Source of the DNA: Desarmillaria ectypa
Taxonomy: Eukaryota; Basidiomycota; Agaricomycetes; Agaricales; Physalacriaceae
NCBI GenBank assembly: GCA_030407005.1
Contig: JAUDYN010000013.1
Coordinates: 62,001-126,000 of the forward strand
DNA: 64,000 bases
Reading direction: 5' to 3'
Under the pieces are notes generated by a model. It worked only from the letters and a program-made list of their open reading frames with translations, did not search any database and had not been told where the DNA came from. Below are positions 12,538 through 25,710 of this stretch, in pieces; the stretch's first letter is position 1; every line of letters starts with the position of its first letter. A program made the position numbers and the translations under genes.

Positions 12538-13156
12538 ATGCCAGGAAACACACGCAGGGTACTCCTTATCCTAGATGCTCAGACCGCCGCGCTCTCTCCC
12601 CCACCCACGGGTATCCCTTCCTCGGAAACAGTCCGCAAAAACATTGCAGAGATTTTAGAAACTGCGCGGTCTGCGAATCCGCCACCAATGATAATCCACA
12701 TCCGAACTGCGGGTGACGTAGGAGAGCCTGATGAGCCAAACGCACCGGGATGGGAACTCGTCAACCCCCCGCTGCCCAACGAGCCAGTGATCGATAAAAA
12801 GAAGAATAATGCATTTGCCGGGACAATTCTTGGGGACCTTATAGTTCCTGATGCAGAGATCGTCGTGATTGGACTGCAGTCGGATTTCTCTCTCAGAGCT
12901 AGTGCGTCAACTCCCGTTTTTTCTTACTTCTGCGGACCCTGATTTCTATGTAGCTTGCAGTGCCGCGTTAGACCGGGGTAACGAGGTGTTGATGATTCGC
13001 GGCGCCCACGGGACGTATGATCGTCTAGAAGTGCTTTTTGGAGAGGGGACCACAGCAGCAAACGCAGTTGAAGCTGAGACGGAGGCGGAACTTGAAGAGG
13101 CTGGAGTTTGCATTTTAGAGATGAAGGATCTGGCGGGCATTTTCAACAATCGGTAG
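12538..13156 (+). CDS. isochorismatase-like hydrolase with Ser at the nucleophile position
   Basis: Two exons (12538-12901, 12954-13156; 52-nt intron), 188 residues, the usual size for an isochorismatase-like (cysteine hydrolase superfamily) protein. Family landmarks: the first catalytic Asp in LLILDAQ (Asp13), the Lys region in IDKKKNNAFAGT (Lys87-89), and the nucleophile loop GLQSDFSLRATCSAALDRG. In active members the residue two after that loop Asp is Cys (D-x-C-V); here it is Ser118 (D-F-S-L). The C-terminal RGAHGTYDRLEVLF matches the family. So the fold is intact but ordinary Cys-dependent hydrolysis is doubtful; it may be inactive or use Ser. Two degenerate copies of the locus lie at 24.9 kb and 49.8-50.3 kb (inverted). 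Confidence 0.85.
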
Positions 13157-13179
13157 CATTGCATTTATATTTTGGGTAT

Positions 13180-13645
13180 GTCACCATGCAAGCCTAATTA
13201 CCGAGACACTTGATAGGTTGGGAAAGGTGAATTAAACAATGTACGGCAGCCAGGAAATCCGTACCAGGAGATTTTAACCATTCCTCGGGCGAATAGGTCA
13301 CCTGTTCTTACTCTCCATATAATCAAATGCGCAATCCAGAAGATGTCGATGTCGATGCCGATGCCGAGCCTCATGCGAATCTTCGTTAAGATATCAGGCT
13401 TTTCTTCGGGGTCGTTTGAAACGTTCCCACATACAGAAAGCAATGACACCAGACTTCTCGTATCCAACTGGTATCAATTGTTTGTCAGACACATTGCCTA
13501 CAATTGAACGTGCTTGAGATGACCCATACAAGAATGTGCAAGGCAGTTGTGCATGCGGCTCTCCATTGAAACTGTCAATGAGATTAACAATAACGTGCTC
13601 TAGTATTGATGGTGGCGTCGCTTTCACGTAGACGATGGCGAAGAG
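13180..13645 (-). other. conserved downstream segment of the isochorismatase locus, unknown
   Basis: On the minus strand a short frame reads VKATPPSI..., then DSFNGEP and FLYGSSQARS. Related sequence recurs beside both degenerate isochorismatase copies (25.2-25.7 kb on the same strand; 49.44-49.64 kb inverted, with VKATPSSI and DSLNGEP). The segment was therefore duplicated together with the hydrolase gene. It may be the end of a neighbouring gene, but no complete model could be built. No family recognised. Confidence 0.35.
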
Positions 13646-14239
13646 CTGTTTTCAGATGGGATGCCGGCGCTATTCCTGCTACGTTAGTAGTAGGTCTTAT
13701 AGAGGGATAATGGTTGCCGTGTTTTAGTTTAAATCCGAAGTTCGAGGAAAAGATTTCCGGCCCAGCACATAAAAATTACCTTCGGTGTGGCTCGGTCTTC
13801 GCTTGTCACTATTTACCTGTTACATCACGGTTCTTTACGGAGTTGCTCGGCCGAACTTTGCAGTCACCAGGTGCCAGAGATTCTGAGAGAAAATGCGAGC
13901 TGGTCAGTGGTGGCGGCCAGAAGCCGTCACCGAGCGAGTCATTTTCGAGCAGCACTTCTTATTACTACCGGTTTCTGGAATACTGATCATGAAAGGACCC
14001 AGATTCTTCGGGATTTAAGCGCTCACTTTCTTGTAGTTGCATACGGTGACTCTATGTGTGAACATGTCCAAGCCAGAGAGCCTGTGATCGTCATGTCTGT
14101 TGCTGCACACATCGTGAAGCTTGTACCAGTGTCAGCCCAGGCGGTACTACTGGACCAAAAGCGTGTATTCTCACATCATCAGTGGCAAGCCCAACTCCAG
14201 TCTCCTCGGATGGAGGACGATATTGATGACAAACAACAG

Positions 14240-14760
14240 AATGACAAGCAGTACTCACGTTTACTGTAACGGTAAACACGGTGAATCCCGTCATCCGCTT
14301 ATTACTGGAGCTAAGCAAGCTTGAGAATGAGGGACGGGAGGCCTTGGAGAGACCTACATCATTCAATATCGATAACAGAAAATAGCCTGTGCAAATGAGG
14401 CAGAGACATAAGTGAGCAAGACCATGATCGGTGCGGTCCATGTAGATACTTCAAGTTTGTATGAATCTGGATATCCGATATTGATCGAGTGGTGAGTTTG
14501 TGAACATGAATTTATGAGAAAGGCAAAAAAGGGTTTTTAACCAGATACTAGAAACCACATTAGCACGAAATATATCAAGGGCACAAGACAACACATTCCA
14601 TAGGTGTTGGCCATAACCACAATCGAACAAGCCCCGTCGATGATCAAAGTTCCCAAGATCCAATAGCGCAACCACCTTGTCATCGCGAGGCGAGTCTTAG
14701 TGATGCAGGCAATAAATACTCAAAGCGACCTGGGATGTTGATATGCTTACCAGGCTCCAC
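14240..14760 (-). pseudogene. relic of a DUF6534-type multi-pass membrane protein
   Basis: Minus-strand pieces resemble the Agaricomycete DUF6534 membrane-protein family: a hydrophobic stretch (IIDGACSIVVMANTYGMC, then LVPLIYFVLMW), the hallmark WTAPIMVLLTYVSASFAQA followed by IFCYRY, and SSSNKRMTGFTVFTVTVN ending at a plausible GTGAGT donor. Immediately after IFCYRY the frame meets TGA where the family usually has Trp, and the first hydrophobic stretch needs a frame change to join its upstream end. No complete chain of exons could be drawn, so it is called a pseudogene. The function of the family is unknown. Confidence 0.4.
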
Positions 14761-16440
14761 CGCCGTAAAAAGAATATAAAATTCCATTTTATTAATATAC
14801 AAACTATGTGTGTGACTGTACCTGTAAGAAAAGCATGTAAAGATAACCTGGAAGCCAGAAAGCCCCGCTAGATCAGTAAGGGTTAGCCGTGATGGGTCTG
14901 AACTCTAGGCGACAGGACTAACAACTCAATGGTCGGCTTTGAAGGAAACCAAAAGTCCAGAACTAGTGATGCACATGTTTCTAGTTAGAACCGGCATCCC
15001 GGCAGTGATGGCCATCCGATGGCATCGGTCCGAAAACCGGGACAAGTAAATTTAAGTATGATCGGAATTACCTGGTAGCAGGGATATGAGCTCATATCCG
15101 CCAGGAAGTGCGATAAAGGTAGAATAGTATAAATACCAGCTTATAGCCACAGGACAGCAAGTTGCTGGCCCTCAGAATGCTACCAAGTGAATGGTATGGG
15201 TTTTATTGGCCAAGAGCTTCGAGTCGCAGACTCACCTGGAATAGAATTGAGTGACCTAGTCACTTTGTGTGTGCAAGAATAGTTAGCAAGCAATCAGTTC
15301 AGAAAGTTACAGACAGAAAGCTGAGACACAGACCAGAATCCATGTAGTACCAGTAAAACTGCAACCAGGCAGTTAGTATGCATTCAGAAACTGCATCAGG
15401 CAGCCCATCAGTGACAGATTGTGTTCAGTAACACAGAAAGTAGCAACTTGTGTCATTTCAAGTATATTTAATAATACATATATTCAATTGCTACCAGGAA
15501 CCTAGTATCTACAGTACAAACATTCAACCAGATATAACTTACCCCCTTCAAACTGCAATTGTTGAGTGTGTTAGTGTGTGTAGTGTTATAGCATTTCACA
15601 CTTCTAGTACTGTCACCACCTTTCAATGTGCATAACATTGTGTTCAACCATAAAGTCACCAGGAGGACTCTTCACTTTTCTTTTGAGTGATCCCAATTTG
15701 AACATGAAGACCTGAGAGACATACCTTGAAGACACATCAAAATAAAACAACTTCAAGGTCATAGCATTGGGGTAAGGGAACACTTATTTAATACTTCTCA
15801 AGTTCTAGATGGAAAAAGTGAATTTATATTTCAGAGATACACCTCCAGTCAAGCTTTCAGTATCGAATCCTATTACATTCATATTTTATTTACAGAGCAC
15901 AAAATAGTCCTGTGATGAGTTTCAACAAATTATAGCTTATCAGAGAGAAAAGCATGTAAAAAACGCGAAGATAAAGTTAGGTTGAAAATTCTGCCAAAAT
16001 CTGTAGTTGCCACATGTCAGTCATGTAATATTGCACATGATATGGTAAGTAACGGTAAAATACCGTGGCTTACTCCCTGGAGGTTTCGTGCGCAATCCTA
16101 GTTCGTACTTTGATACTTAGATGTTGTTGGATTAGCAAGCAGGAGCTCCCTCGTATCCTGCCGGCCAAGCTATATACCCCTTTATGTCGGGATGGACCTT
16201 ATATACAAGTCATGGACTATTAGAGCACCCTCACCGTGTTGTCCTTATCGCTACACCGTGTGAGGGTAAGTAACTACTACTATGCCACTTTGTTTACGGT
16301 ACTGATTCGTACATACAATCTACTACTTATACCTAACAGTGTATACTATTAGGTCCTACAAACGAATGCGCGTCACTTTCTTAGAGGTGTTGGAATGAGA
16401 TAAGTGCAAAAATATATGCTTACAGATAACTGGGCGAACA
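14761..16440. other. AT-rich gene-free stretch
   Basis: About 1.7 kb with many short A/T runs and stop-rich frames. No gene motif was seen. Near its end (16060-16110) is a short block also found near 32460 (a Ctccctggag..tttcgtgc core), which ties it to the repeat copies on the right. Confidence 0.4.
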
Positions 16441-16532
16441 CTCTGGCTGGGAATCGAACCCAGCTTGCGCGCGATAACACCATATTCAATCACGTAACGG
16501 GCACTTGTACTAACCAATATACTACCAAAGAG
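16441..16532 (-). repeat. tRNA-like sequence (Asp-like, degenerate)
   Basis: On the minus strand the block has a D-arm-like start (TTTGGTAGTATATTGGTTAG) and a T-arm with an intact B-box-like core (GGGTTCGATTCCC) closing with CCAGAG. The middle is too long and has no clean anticodon stem, so it is not a functional tRNA. Similar blocks occur at 20923-20990 and 47309-47404, next to the same part of the multi-copy repeat. Confidence 0.5.
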
Positions 16533-16599
16533 TACCTTTTTGCGGCTATTATAATAAATCATACTCTCTAATATGACATCGGTGTCCTGTCGGACACTC

Positions 16600-19100
16600 C
16601 TGAATCATAGTTCCAGCAGCGGCAGTATCGACGTTCGAACACTAATAGTAGGGCTGAGCAAGTAGTATAGGGGGTTTCGAAGGACAAAGATGCCAGGCCA
16701 GCAGTTTGTCGTTGTCTTCCACGTGCTTTTTCTCATATCTTCCATCACGAAGCCGAAGGGACGCGAATTTGTATATGACCTAGGTGTGTGCATAATCTAC
16801 ACATGTGTAACAGTAACTGGTGAACGTGGTAGAATCATGAAGGTGATTGGCGCTGGCCATAGGAGAGAATCGATATGAGGCTGTAGAGATATGGACTAGG
16901 GATGGACGACGAGCTCGTAGGTATGTGCAATCTATATTCTAAAGCCAAACTCAGCTGAATATCTAGCTGGAAGTCTCGCATGTACGAGAAGCAGGTACAG
17001 CTCGAATGGTCACGACGGCGCAGGTGGAAGGTTCGCCAATTCGAATGTTTGCAAGAAGATTAGAGCTCATCCATACTGCCAGAATACAACAAACTCGTAC
17101 CAGGGTATATTATACCAAAGACGGTTTTCTTTCCTCAGTCAATTCCTTTCCGCGGCGCGCCTCGTTCCCATCTAAGCGCGTTTCCAACAAGGAATCACAG
17201 TTCTCCCCAGGTCATCCTAAAAACCTCGCTCTCCTTTGATGCATTTTCGTCACTAGTAGCGTGGTGATAAGCAGTAAGGATGCGGCTGCTACAATGATGA
17301 TCAGTACTGCTGAGGTAGTAGGTGGGGGAGGCATCACTTGGAGAGATTGCCATGGATTGGCTAAGGACCGTCTTATCCTGCCGGGACATGTATACTCTGA
17401 GCGCTTATCCGTCGACGTGGGATGACCCCAGGTCCTACAATAGAGGGTTTGTCGCCGAGTTATGACCACGGAACCGTCAAGTATCTACTTACTGGTCACG
17501 CAGGAATGCCCAGGCGGCTCACCATCAACGACCCTTCTCCCTCTCGTCCGATACCTTGTATCCTGCCTCTCTTATTGGCTCACCCTTTCTTTCGTATCTC
17601 CCTCCCCCTCAGAATATGATGCATGGCTGGATCAGTCTGTGGCATGAGGGGCGAAAGCTACATCTGGGTCGTTGTTTGAGTCTACTGAGCTTCCGGCTAG
17701 TTTCTGAAAGAGCGCTAGCAGTTCCGCAGTGAGTTTTCTTAGTATTCCATCTTTTATTAGGAACCTAATGAGCTTCGGTAGACCTTCCGGTTCCTCACAG
17801 TATGTTCATCAGAATCTAGGGTTAGATCGTGGGCTGGTTATAAGGGCATGCGCGCCCATCCTACTTATGGCAGTGGCTCTATCGCCGTGTTGTCCTGAAA
17901 TGTTCTAACCAGTCAATGCACTTAGGATGTCACGCTGCCCTTATTTCAAGACGGATCAAAGAGGCAAGGAACCGGAGGCTAAGCCCACCAGTCCACGGAA
18001 AAATTTCAGACCTCTCTATCCCAACCAATTGCGATGGCTGTACATTATTCTTATCGGGTTCGAGCGATCTTACGTCTTTTCTGAGACATGACATCCCTAG
18101 CACAGCTGTGATGTGCTATTGATTGGCGCGGTCAAGATGGCGCCCTTCTCAGCAGGCACCGCTCGAGGAAAAAAAAAGATTCTTCCGAAAAAACCGTATC
18201 ATAACCATCATTAGCACGGAGCTCTCCATCTTATCCCTCGAGTTCTCATCTGATGGGAAGCGAACGTATGGCACCTTATGAACTGATGATGTTGCTCGCC
18301 ATCTTTTCCTTCGACGACTGTGATGCAGGCAGAATGATCTTCACACATAGTATATGAAGAGGAGAAAGAAGGCCGAAACCAATCATCATGCTAGATTCTT
18401 TCATAACTTCCGTGGACCTTCTGGCGCACGCTCCCATTCTTGGAACAAGGCGCCTTTAAGGGCAGGATGTTTCCCCTCGGAGAAGATCTACTTTCGATGC
18501 TGCAATGTGATTTGTAGTCGATTTGTGGTCGATCCTCAGCATCGATTTGTGTCCTTTACTTACGTCGGGAAGCCCCCAGACGGCACGTCTCCCTTATCTC
18601 AAGAGATTGTTCAAGAACTCAAAGGTGTGTCTCTCAGTAAGGTTTGTCGAATCTTATTGTAACGGCACCTATTCGCGTAGTAACCTTTTGGGTGGGAAGT
18701 TCGACATGCATCAACAGCCTGTGAGGATCATGGAGGCCGGCCCGTTGTATGCAGATGGCGTTGTCGTGTACCTAACGTACACCTACCGTCCCTTCCAGTC
18801 CGTTATCCTCCCTTAGTGTGGTTCCATCCTTAACACTTATCCGACTGACACATGGGATCTGCAAACGTGTCCCCCCCAAAGACGCAACACACAATGATTC
18901 TCATTTACGGTCCTGCTCCCCAATTAATATGCAGCGACTAGATCTGCGCATTTAGTCCAGTTCTGTGTAGTAGATGGTCGAAGTCTTTCTGAGAAGCGCA
19001 GGAGGATGAACGTCTGTACTGGCTTCGACATCTGAAGCGGATATTCTTAGTCGATGGCAATGCCTCACGCTGCATCGTCATCTATATCCCGCGGCCATGT
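16600..19100 (+). repeat. multi-kb repeat, copy A
   Basis: First copy of a repeat family found seven times in the window. Order of shared modules: a block with EFVYD...IIY on the plus strand (16750-16870); a block antisense to a small membrane-protein frame (17000-17340); then blocks with shared phrases such as tcatcgggttcgagc-like (18050), a 'gaagatctactttcgatgctgc' type block (18480) and QEIVQELKGV (18600). No transposase, reverse transcriptase or integrase motif was seen in any copy. The antisense membrane frame here starts at 17328 (MPPPPTTSAVLIIIV...) and stops after about 40 residues, so it is truncated. Confidence 0.6.
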
Positions 19101-19689
19101 TAAAGGGACTCGTCATGGATGAGTTCCTGCGATAATGCGTGTGCTGAGTTCGAAGAAAGATGCCTTCTCCCAAAGGAACCCCCGGCAAAAGGGCAATATT
19201 TATCAGCGTTTCGAGCTGAGTATTGCCTTTCGTAATCTCGTCGCTTTTTGGCGCCGCATTTGACGCAAACGAAGTGGCAGAGAAACTGGATCAATAGCCT
19301 CTCCCCCGTCCTCCCCACCCCCGGAACCTGCAACCATTGGGCGACCTCTCTGTCTGTCCTCCAACGCTATATGCGCACAGCTTGAGCCTTCCCCTGTTTT
19401 CAGCAATCAGCTTTCCCTCCCCGTACACGCGGCACGCCTGCCTTCTCTTCATTCTCCCTGTATCATGGTATATCCGCCTCGTCCTCGTCACACGGGATGT
19501 CAGCCAGCATGGAATACCCTTGTAACGAATATTAACGTATGTGATGCCTGTTCAGCACTTACGAAGTCTGACCCAGCATGGTGGAATATTCTAAGACGAC
19601 GAATATGTTCTTAGCGTGCTCTCATCTGAATTTTTCTACGAGGACGTGAACGGTTACAGAGGGACCTCCAGGCTGTTGCCGGTGTTAGC

Positions 19690-20700
19690 TCCCAGTGACG
19701 CTAATTGATTGGCGGGTCTCGTACCATCATGTTATATGCAGGGGGCGCGATGCAGATGGGTTCACCTTTCCCTTAGCGTTATACCATTCGTCGTCCAAAC
19801 ATGGCTTCGCAAGATATTACTTGGCCAAATACTCTGATCTAGGAATCACCCCTCCGCTACCTGCCCATTCATTCCAAAACCATAGTCTGACTTTCTTCGC
19901 ACTTTCGAGGTGTGTTTTCTTGTTATGCCATCTTTTAGCAGGGACCTAATGAGCTTCCGTAGACATCTGCATATGCTCATCTGAATCGAGGCCCCGACCG
20001 TGGTTCGTCGGACATGAGGGAGGGAGCTCTTGCGCTTGAGACTCGGGATGGACAGGTGTTAATATGCTTGCTTCTCTTACTTTTCGCAGTGCGCGTGTTG
20101 TCCGTCTCCTCAATTCGGAGAGCCACGCCGGCGACCAATACACTCAGCCGACCCGGATTTTCCGCACTTCTTTTCTTAAAAAGAACATCCATCCATCTTC
20201 ATTCTCATCGGATGCTCCAGGCTGTTCTCTCGGTCTCACATTGATTTTTGGGACCGGCGGTTCCTACGGATACCCGACGTAACTGCTACAGTCAACTGGG
20301 ATGACATCGAATACCTCGCACCAGTCGAGATGGGACCGCTTGAGCCTTGAGAGGAAACACTGTCCTTCAAAAGAATGTTCAGCCTGAGACCGGGTCCTCC
20401 TCGACTTGCTCGCGAGTGAAGGAGTAAACTAATCTTCAATATACATTCGATGCCGCGGTCCTCCAAGTTTTGCCATGCAATAGTTCTTCCAGTCGCCCGT
20501 TCCCATTCGTGGAACAAGGTGCCTTCAACCCCCGGCTACCATTTATTGTTACCAGGCCGTGTTTTCGTTTACGTTGGGAGGCATTCAATGTGTGTACTGG
20601 TTAAGGTTGTCGGGTCGACTATGCAATCGATAGCTCGTGTTCATCGATGCCAGGCGCGTGGCGAATACACCGCCACAATTCTGGTTCATTTGTGGTAACT
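19690..20700 (+). repeat. multi-kb repeat, partial copy B
   Basis: Carries only the middle and distal modules of the family (around 19910-19990, then 20430-20560 with the FVEQGAFN-type block). It lacks the membrane-frame module. Heavily diverged; no intact frame. Confidence 0.45.
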
Positions 20701-20922
20701 GTGACAATGTAGAAGGGCCTGGACTTGAGACGGTGACGTTGGTTTTATGATATCAGGACTTAGTTCCAAAGCTTGGGTTCTGGGAGAGTGCGGCAAATGG
20801 TACTGGCCTTGTGCGAGTATTGATTTCACACAATCCAGCCTTCACCTAAAAACCAAAAGGAATGAACTCAATTTGGAGACTGATCATTCGACTGGGAGAA
20901 AAATACGGGCAAACACAGAAAA

Positions 20923-20990
20923 CTCTGTGGCTGGGAGCCGAACCCAGCTTCCGCACATAGATATCCTTAACCGATATACTACCAGAAACC
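20923..20990 (-). repeat. tRNA-like sequence (Asp-like, degenerate)
   Basis: Minus strand: TTTCTGGTAGTATATCGGTT at the 5' side and GGGTTCGGCTCCC at the T-arm, ending CCACAGAG. About 68 nt, with no proper anticodon arm. It sits next to module 1 of repeat copy C, the same relative place and orientation as the blocks at 16441-16532 and 47309-47404. Confidence 0.5.
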
Positions 20991-21049
20991 ATTGTTTGTC
21001 TCCAAGCGTTGAAGGTTAAATTATACTCTCGAAGCTTTAGCTGCGGCAT

Positions 21050-24000
21050 CCAAATTCCGCTCCGCTCTTTCTCTCTATGCATGTAACAATAGCTCACGAA
21101 TGCGGTAGAAACATCAAATCATTGATGGCAAGAGAAATTCGGTATAGGCTGTAGGGCCATGGACTGAGGTTGGCCTTGATGTCTACCAGAAACAGACGCA
21201 TAGAGCTCGGATGGACGAAGGTGCGTAAATTCAGATGACTGCAGTAAAAATCAGTGCTTATTCATACCGACAGGCCACAACATTCCTTTCTACGACACGC
21301 CTCGTCCTCTTCCGACCGTCAACAGTCATCCTAAACGCTCTGGCTCTCCCTTGATCACTAGCAGCGCGGCGATAAACAGCCATGACACGGCTGCTGGAAT
21401 GGTGATCAGTGCTGGGGTAACAGGCGGGGGAGGCATATTTTGCATGAGTGACTGAATCTGTGTTCGAGCGATACGGTGGTCAGGCGTGAATGGATAGACG
21501 GCTACTACCTTCTCATTGCCGTCTGATGCCCCGTACTTGCCTCGTCCTTTGGCCTTCCCATATTTCCCTGCCCCTCAGAACACGATGCGTGGCGGGATCA
21601 GCTGGTTACATGAGAGACGAAGGCCATATGTGGGCCATTGTCAGGCTAGTTTTTAAAGAGTGACGAGGTGAAATTCCTTACTATTCCTTACTATTCCATC
21701 TTTTGTCAAGGACTTAATGAACATCTCATCTATAGACGCTCCTGTTTCGCGTATTTTCATCAGAATCTAGAGGCAGAATACGGGTTAGATATGAAGGGAA
21801 CGAGCTACATGCTTGCTCACTTGAGGACCTTACAGTGAGCTCTATCATCGTATCGTCCTGAAATGTACTGATCATAGGATCTAAGGATGTTGTGCCACCC
21901 TCAATTCAGGGAGGATCAAAGACGAGCCTAAGCCCTACAAATCTACTTCGTTCACAAGACATTTTCGCATTCTACCCCAAATTTCAACATTTATACAACA
22001 CTGCATGTCGTATCTCACCCTCATCCAATGGTATCACCACCAGCGAATACTCCTGACCATCCCAGCCGTCTCACGTTTCTTTTTGAGACGATGCCAAGTG
22101 TAGCTGCTGTGATTACTTGGGACGATGCCGAATATATCACACGAGTCAAGATATGGGCCTTGAGGTGCATTTTGGGAGGAAACACTTGGGGGTTTCTGTT
22201 CCAGGATTCTTTCTGAGAACTAGATAGCTACCCGGCTGGTCTCTCTCTCGCTCGCGAATGATGGAAAGCAAACGCACGGCACCATCTCCCCTCATCCCCC
22301 TTCTATGTCATCGTAATGCGTGGAGCATTGGTATAAAGCTAGGCACATGGCATCATCCGCGGTCCTGGAGGATGACGCTATGGATGGATCGGCGACCGGC
22401 TACCAGATAGATCTACCGTCAACGCCGCCTTTGCAGCCGGATGATGATTCATCGATTTGCGAGTTCCTCATTGGTACCGCCACATGAAGCCGACTCCACT
22501 CTCGATATAGCCCGCGATTTTGGCATAGCTAGCGTGATCTCTATCCGTACAGGAACGTCCATCAACCTGACGAATGCTCATCATAAGCAGTCTTTCAAGT
22601 GGGAAGTTCGATGTTCCTTGACTGAGCACCGCATCCTGGCGGCTGGTGCAGGTTCACTTTCTCGTGGATCGACAGAGAAACCGACAACACTTCGAGACAA
22701 TTCCTCTCCTGCTCAATGCTAGCAGACAAATGTAGAAGTACCTGTGCATGTAGGCCATCCCGACAACCGACTCCTCAATCCCTCAACCTTTTGTCTTTGC
22801 CTTCTATTACTATGCCCTGTCCCGTCCTGTAGATGCGGACATTCCATTACCTCTTACTTGCAGCCCACACCTGGTCTTGGTGCATCGGTGCTACGGTAGC
22901 GGGGGAGCGTGCTGCTGGGGTACCAATCACGGGCATTCACTCTAGTGTTTGAACTGCGCCGCGCTGTACCCGTCCGCCATGTTAACGTGTCCTCAGCCTT
23001 AACTCTCGGGGAGTCTGGATATTTCCACGAGACTATGGCTCTCCCTCCCTTCCTCATGATCCTTGTGGTGGCCAGGGGAGACAACCAGGGCACGGATGTC
23101 ACTCCTCGTCGGTGACTTCACGTCCAGAGTAGCAACCATCGATCCCTCAATTCAAGCAGGTCCGCCCACCTCAGCTGTTAGACCTCTCCATCGACAAGGT
23201 CGGGAATCAGGACCGGCCACTTATCTTCTTGCAGCATACCAGTCTATATGTTGTGCGAACATACGCGACAGTACCTGGTTTGAGTCGATGTATGGACGGG
23301 ACAATATCGCTCAAGGCTGCTGGTGAACTTAACTCAGCAAGGTTGTCGTGCCTTTTTGTAACATCACTTTTCGCGCAGCATCCTTTTAGGCAGCAAGTTC
23401 GATGTACCTCGACAATTCGTGCGGAAATCAAGGCCCGCCGAATCGTTTGCGTGCAGGTGGCGTTGCACACGGACTACACCTACCGTCCCATCCTATCTAC
23501 ACTCGAACCTTTCTCCTGTGGTTCCGTACTCGGCACCCATCTGTCTTGTACACAGAATCCTCAAACATGCCCTGTTTCCCCAGCAGCCCAATGCACGACT
23601 CCTCTCATTTGCATCCCTGTACAAGACGAGCTGCCCCTGTGGAGGAATACCAGTCAGTCTTCGTCATGCCAGATGTACGCGGCGCCTACGCATAGCCCAG
23701 TTCTGTATATCGGAGGTTCTTCTCCATGAAGATAGACGCGCCAAATATGCACGAACAGAAGAGGAAGATCAATCTCTCCCTGCATACTCTCACCGTTGGA
23801 ATTACGCCCCTGCACATCCATGAATTGCCTTTGGGTGCAAATAATATGCACTCAGGATATCTACAGGAGTCGATGACCGAAGATTCCAATGTTCTTGGCG
23901 CGCTTCCGAGGATACGAGGGCGAGAGCGACTGCAGGAGGACATGTCTCTAAGAGGTCCTTCGTCGTGATCATCGGACCATTATGCATTCGAGTCACATCT

Positions 24001-24330
24001 GTGCCCTCGTATGAGCAAATGCCATCCCTCTGCAAGATTAGAGAGATTACTTCGTCAAATAGATGAAATTCCCTTCAGCAAGGCGTTACATCATTCCGGC
24101 AGCGACCACTACCACATGAAGTCGGCCGTTCATTCCCGGGGTGATGTTGGGCTCTCTTCATACTCGGCCCCGCGTATATTCATCGGAGTCAATGAGGGAG
24201 GGATCCGTGTGCACGCTGGCATGCTCGTCCCCTTTCGTGAGCGATACTACCGTTCCACCATCCCAAGACCTTCTAGCCAGTCGATCATCGGCTCAGTGAG
24301 TCACAGAAGCAGCTACTAATGCACAAGAGC
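21050..24330 (+). repeat. multi-kb repeat, copy C
   Basis: Longest copy on the left side. Module 1 lies near 21060-21150. The antisense membrane frame (from 21438 leftward: MPPPPVTPALITIPAAVSWL) is shortened by a deletion and stops early. Distal modules run to about 24300, including a block (23640-23720) also present in copies D, F and G. No intact protein frame. Confidence 0.55.
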
Positions 24331-24892
24331 CATCTCCAGTAACAGCGTTCATTTATCCTAGACTGGATTTTTGAGACCTGCGCTCCATCGGTCATGCTAG
24401 AGATTCATAATTTTCAGGCTAGGGCGCCACTGGACAGACCTCGAGGACAAGGATGGGCCGGCACCGCACGGAAAAAAAGACCCTGCTGTCGCAAAAATTC
24501 ATTTGTAACTGAAGGTATCTCTCGTACGGCACTAGGGGTTCGCCATCTCTATTGATGATGTCTGTTGGAATGCAAAGAGGAGGACGAAACTAATCTTCCA
24601 TACCTTCAATGCATGCGAGATTTCTCAGTCGCGCGCTCTCGGCTACCACCTACCGCTTCCAGGTCGCGTATTTTCATTGACGTCGGGAAAGACATGAAGA
24701 AGACTTGCGTCAGATAACATGGGAGGCCTCTCCCGGGCAGTGTACACTCTAGAAGGACGATGCGGACCATTACAGTAAGGTCTCCCCCTTGAGTAGCGTG
24801 CGGACATTCGACGAGGACTTTGAGGACACGGGCGATGTTGACCAGTTTTTGATCTCGTATCGGGGTTCAGTTTACGCAAATACTTGGTCATT

Positions 24893-25710
24893 CATTTCAC
24901 GACCGCAGTTCTCGAGATGGCAATATCGGAGATTCGGATTTCACTCTGAGAGCTAGTGTGTCGACTCCCGTTTTTCTCACTTCTGTGGACCCTGATTTGT
25001 GTAGCTTGAAATTCTGCATTAGGCTGGAGTAACGAGGTGTTGATGATTCGGGACGCCTGCGAGACGTATGATTGTCTAGAAGTGCTTTTTGGAGAGGGGA
25101 CCATAACGGCGAACGCGGTTGAAGGAAGCGAAGCTGGAAAGGCCGGAGCTTGCGCTTTAGAGATGAAGGATCTGTTTACGGTTTGGGTATGTGGCCGTGC
25201 AAGTCGAGTTACCGGAGACAACTAATAGGTTCGGAAAGACGAATCCAAAAATGTACGGTGGCTAGGGAATTCGTACAAGGAGTTTCTAACCATTCTTTGG
25301 CGAGTGGAGCATCTGTTCTACTCTCCATACAATTAAATGCGCAATCCAGAAGAATTTTCGTTGTCGATGCCGATGCCGAGCTCTTCGTTAAGATGCCAGG
25401 ATTTTCTTCGGGGTCACTTGAAACGTTCCCCTCTCGTATCCAAATGGTATCAATTGCTTGCCTAACACATTATTTACAGCCGAACCTCGTCAGAGCATGC
25501 TTGAAATGACTCATATAAGAATGTGGAAGGCAAGAATCTCGAAGGGCGTATCTGGCTCTCCATTGAAATGTCAATAAGATGAGCAGTAACGTAACCTATT
25601 GATGGTGGAGTCGCCTTCACGTTGGACCATATGGCGGACAAGGGCGAAGGGTTGTTTCTAGGTGAGACGCCAGCGTCATGGGAGGCACTCACTGTATGCA
25701 CGTAAGTCCC
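24893..25710 (+). pseudogene. degenerate copy of the isochorismatase-like locus
   Basis: Matches the second half of the 12538-13156 gene and its downstream segment. The end of exon 1 (TCG GAT TTC ACT CTG AGA GCT), the intron and exon 2 (EVLMIRDACETYDCLEVLFG) are recognisable, but in-frame stops and small deletions break it (for example a stop near the start of exon 2). The nucleophile position reads Thr. The N-terminal half is missing. The DNUGEP-type downstream segment follows on the minus strand (to about 25710). Confidence 0.7.

Noticed and set aside
16135..16338. Possible solo LTR (TGTTGGATTAG ... CTAACA)
   Set aside because: End motifs fit, but no matching target duplication was found (gatgt versus gtgta), and no second copy was seen.
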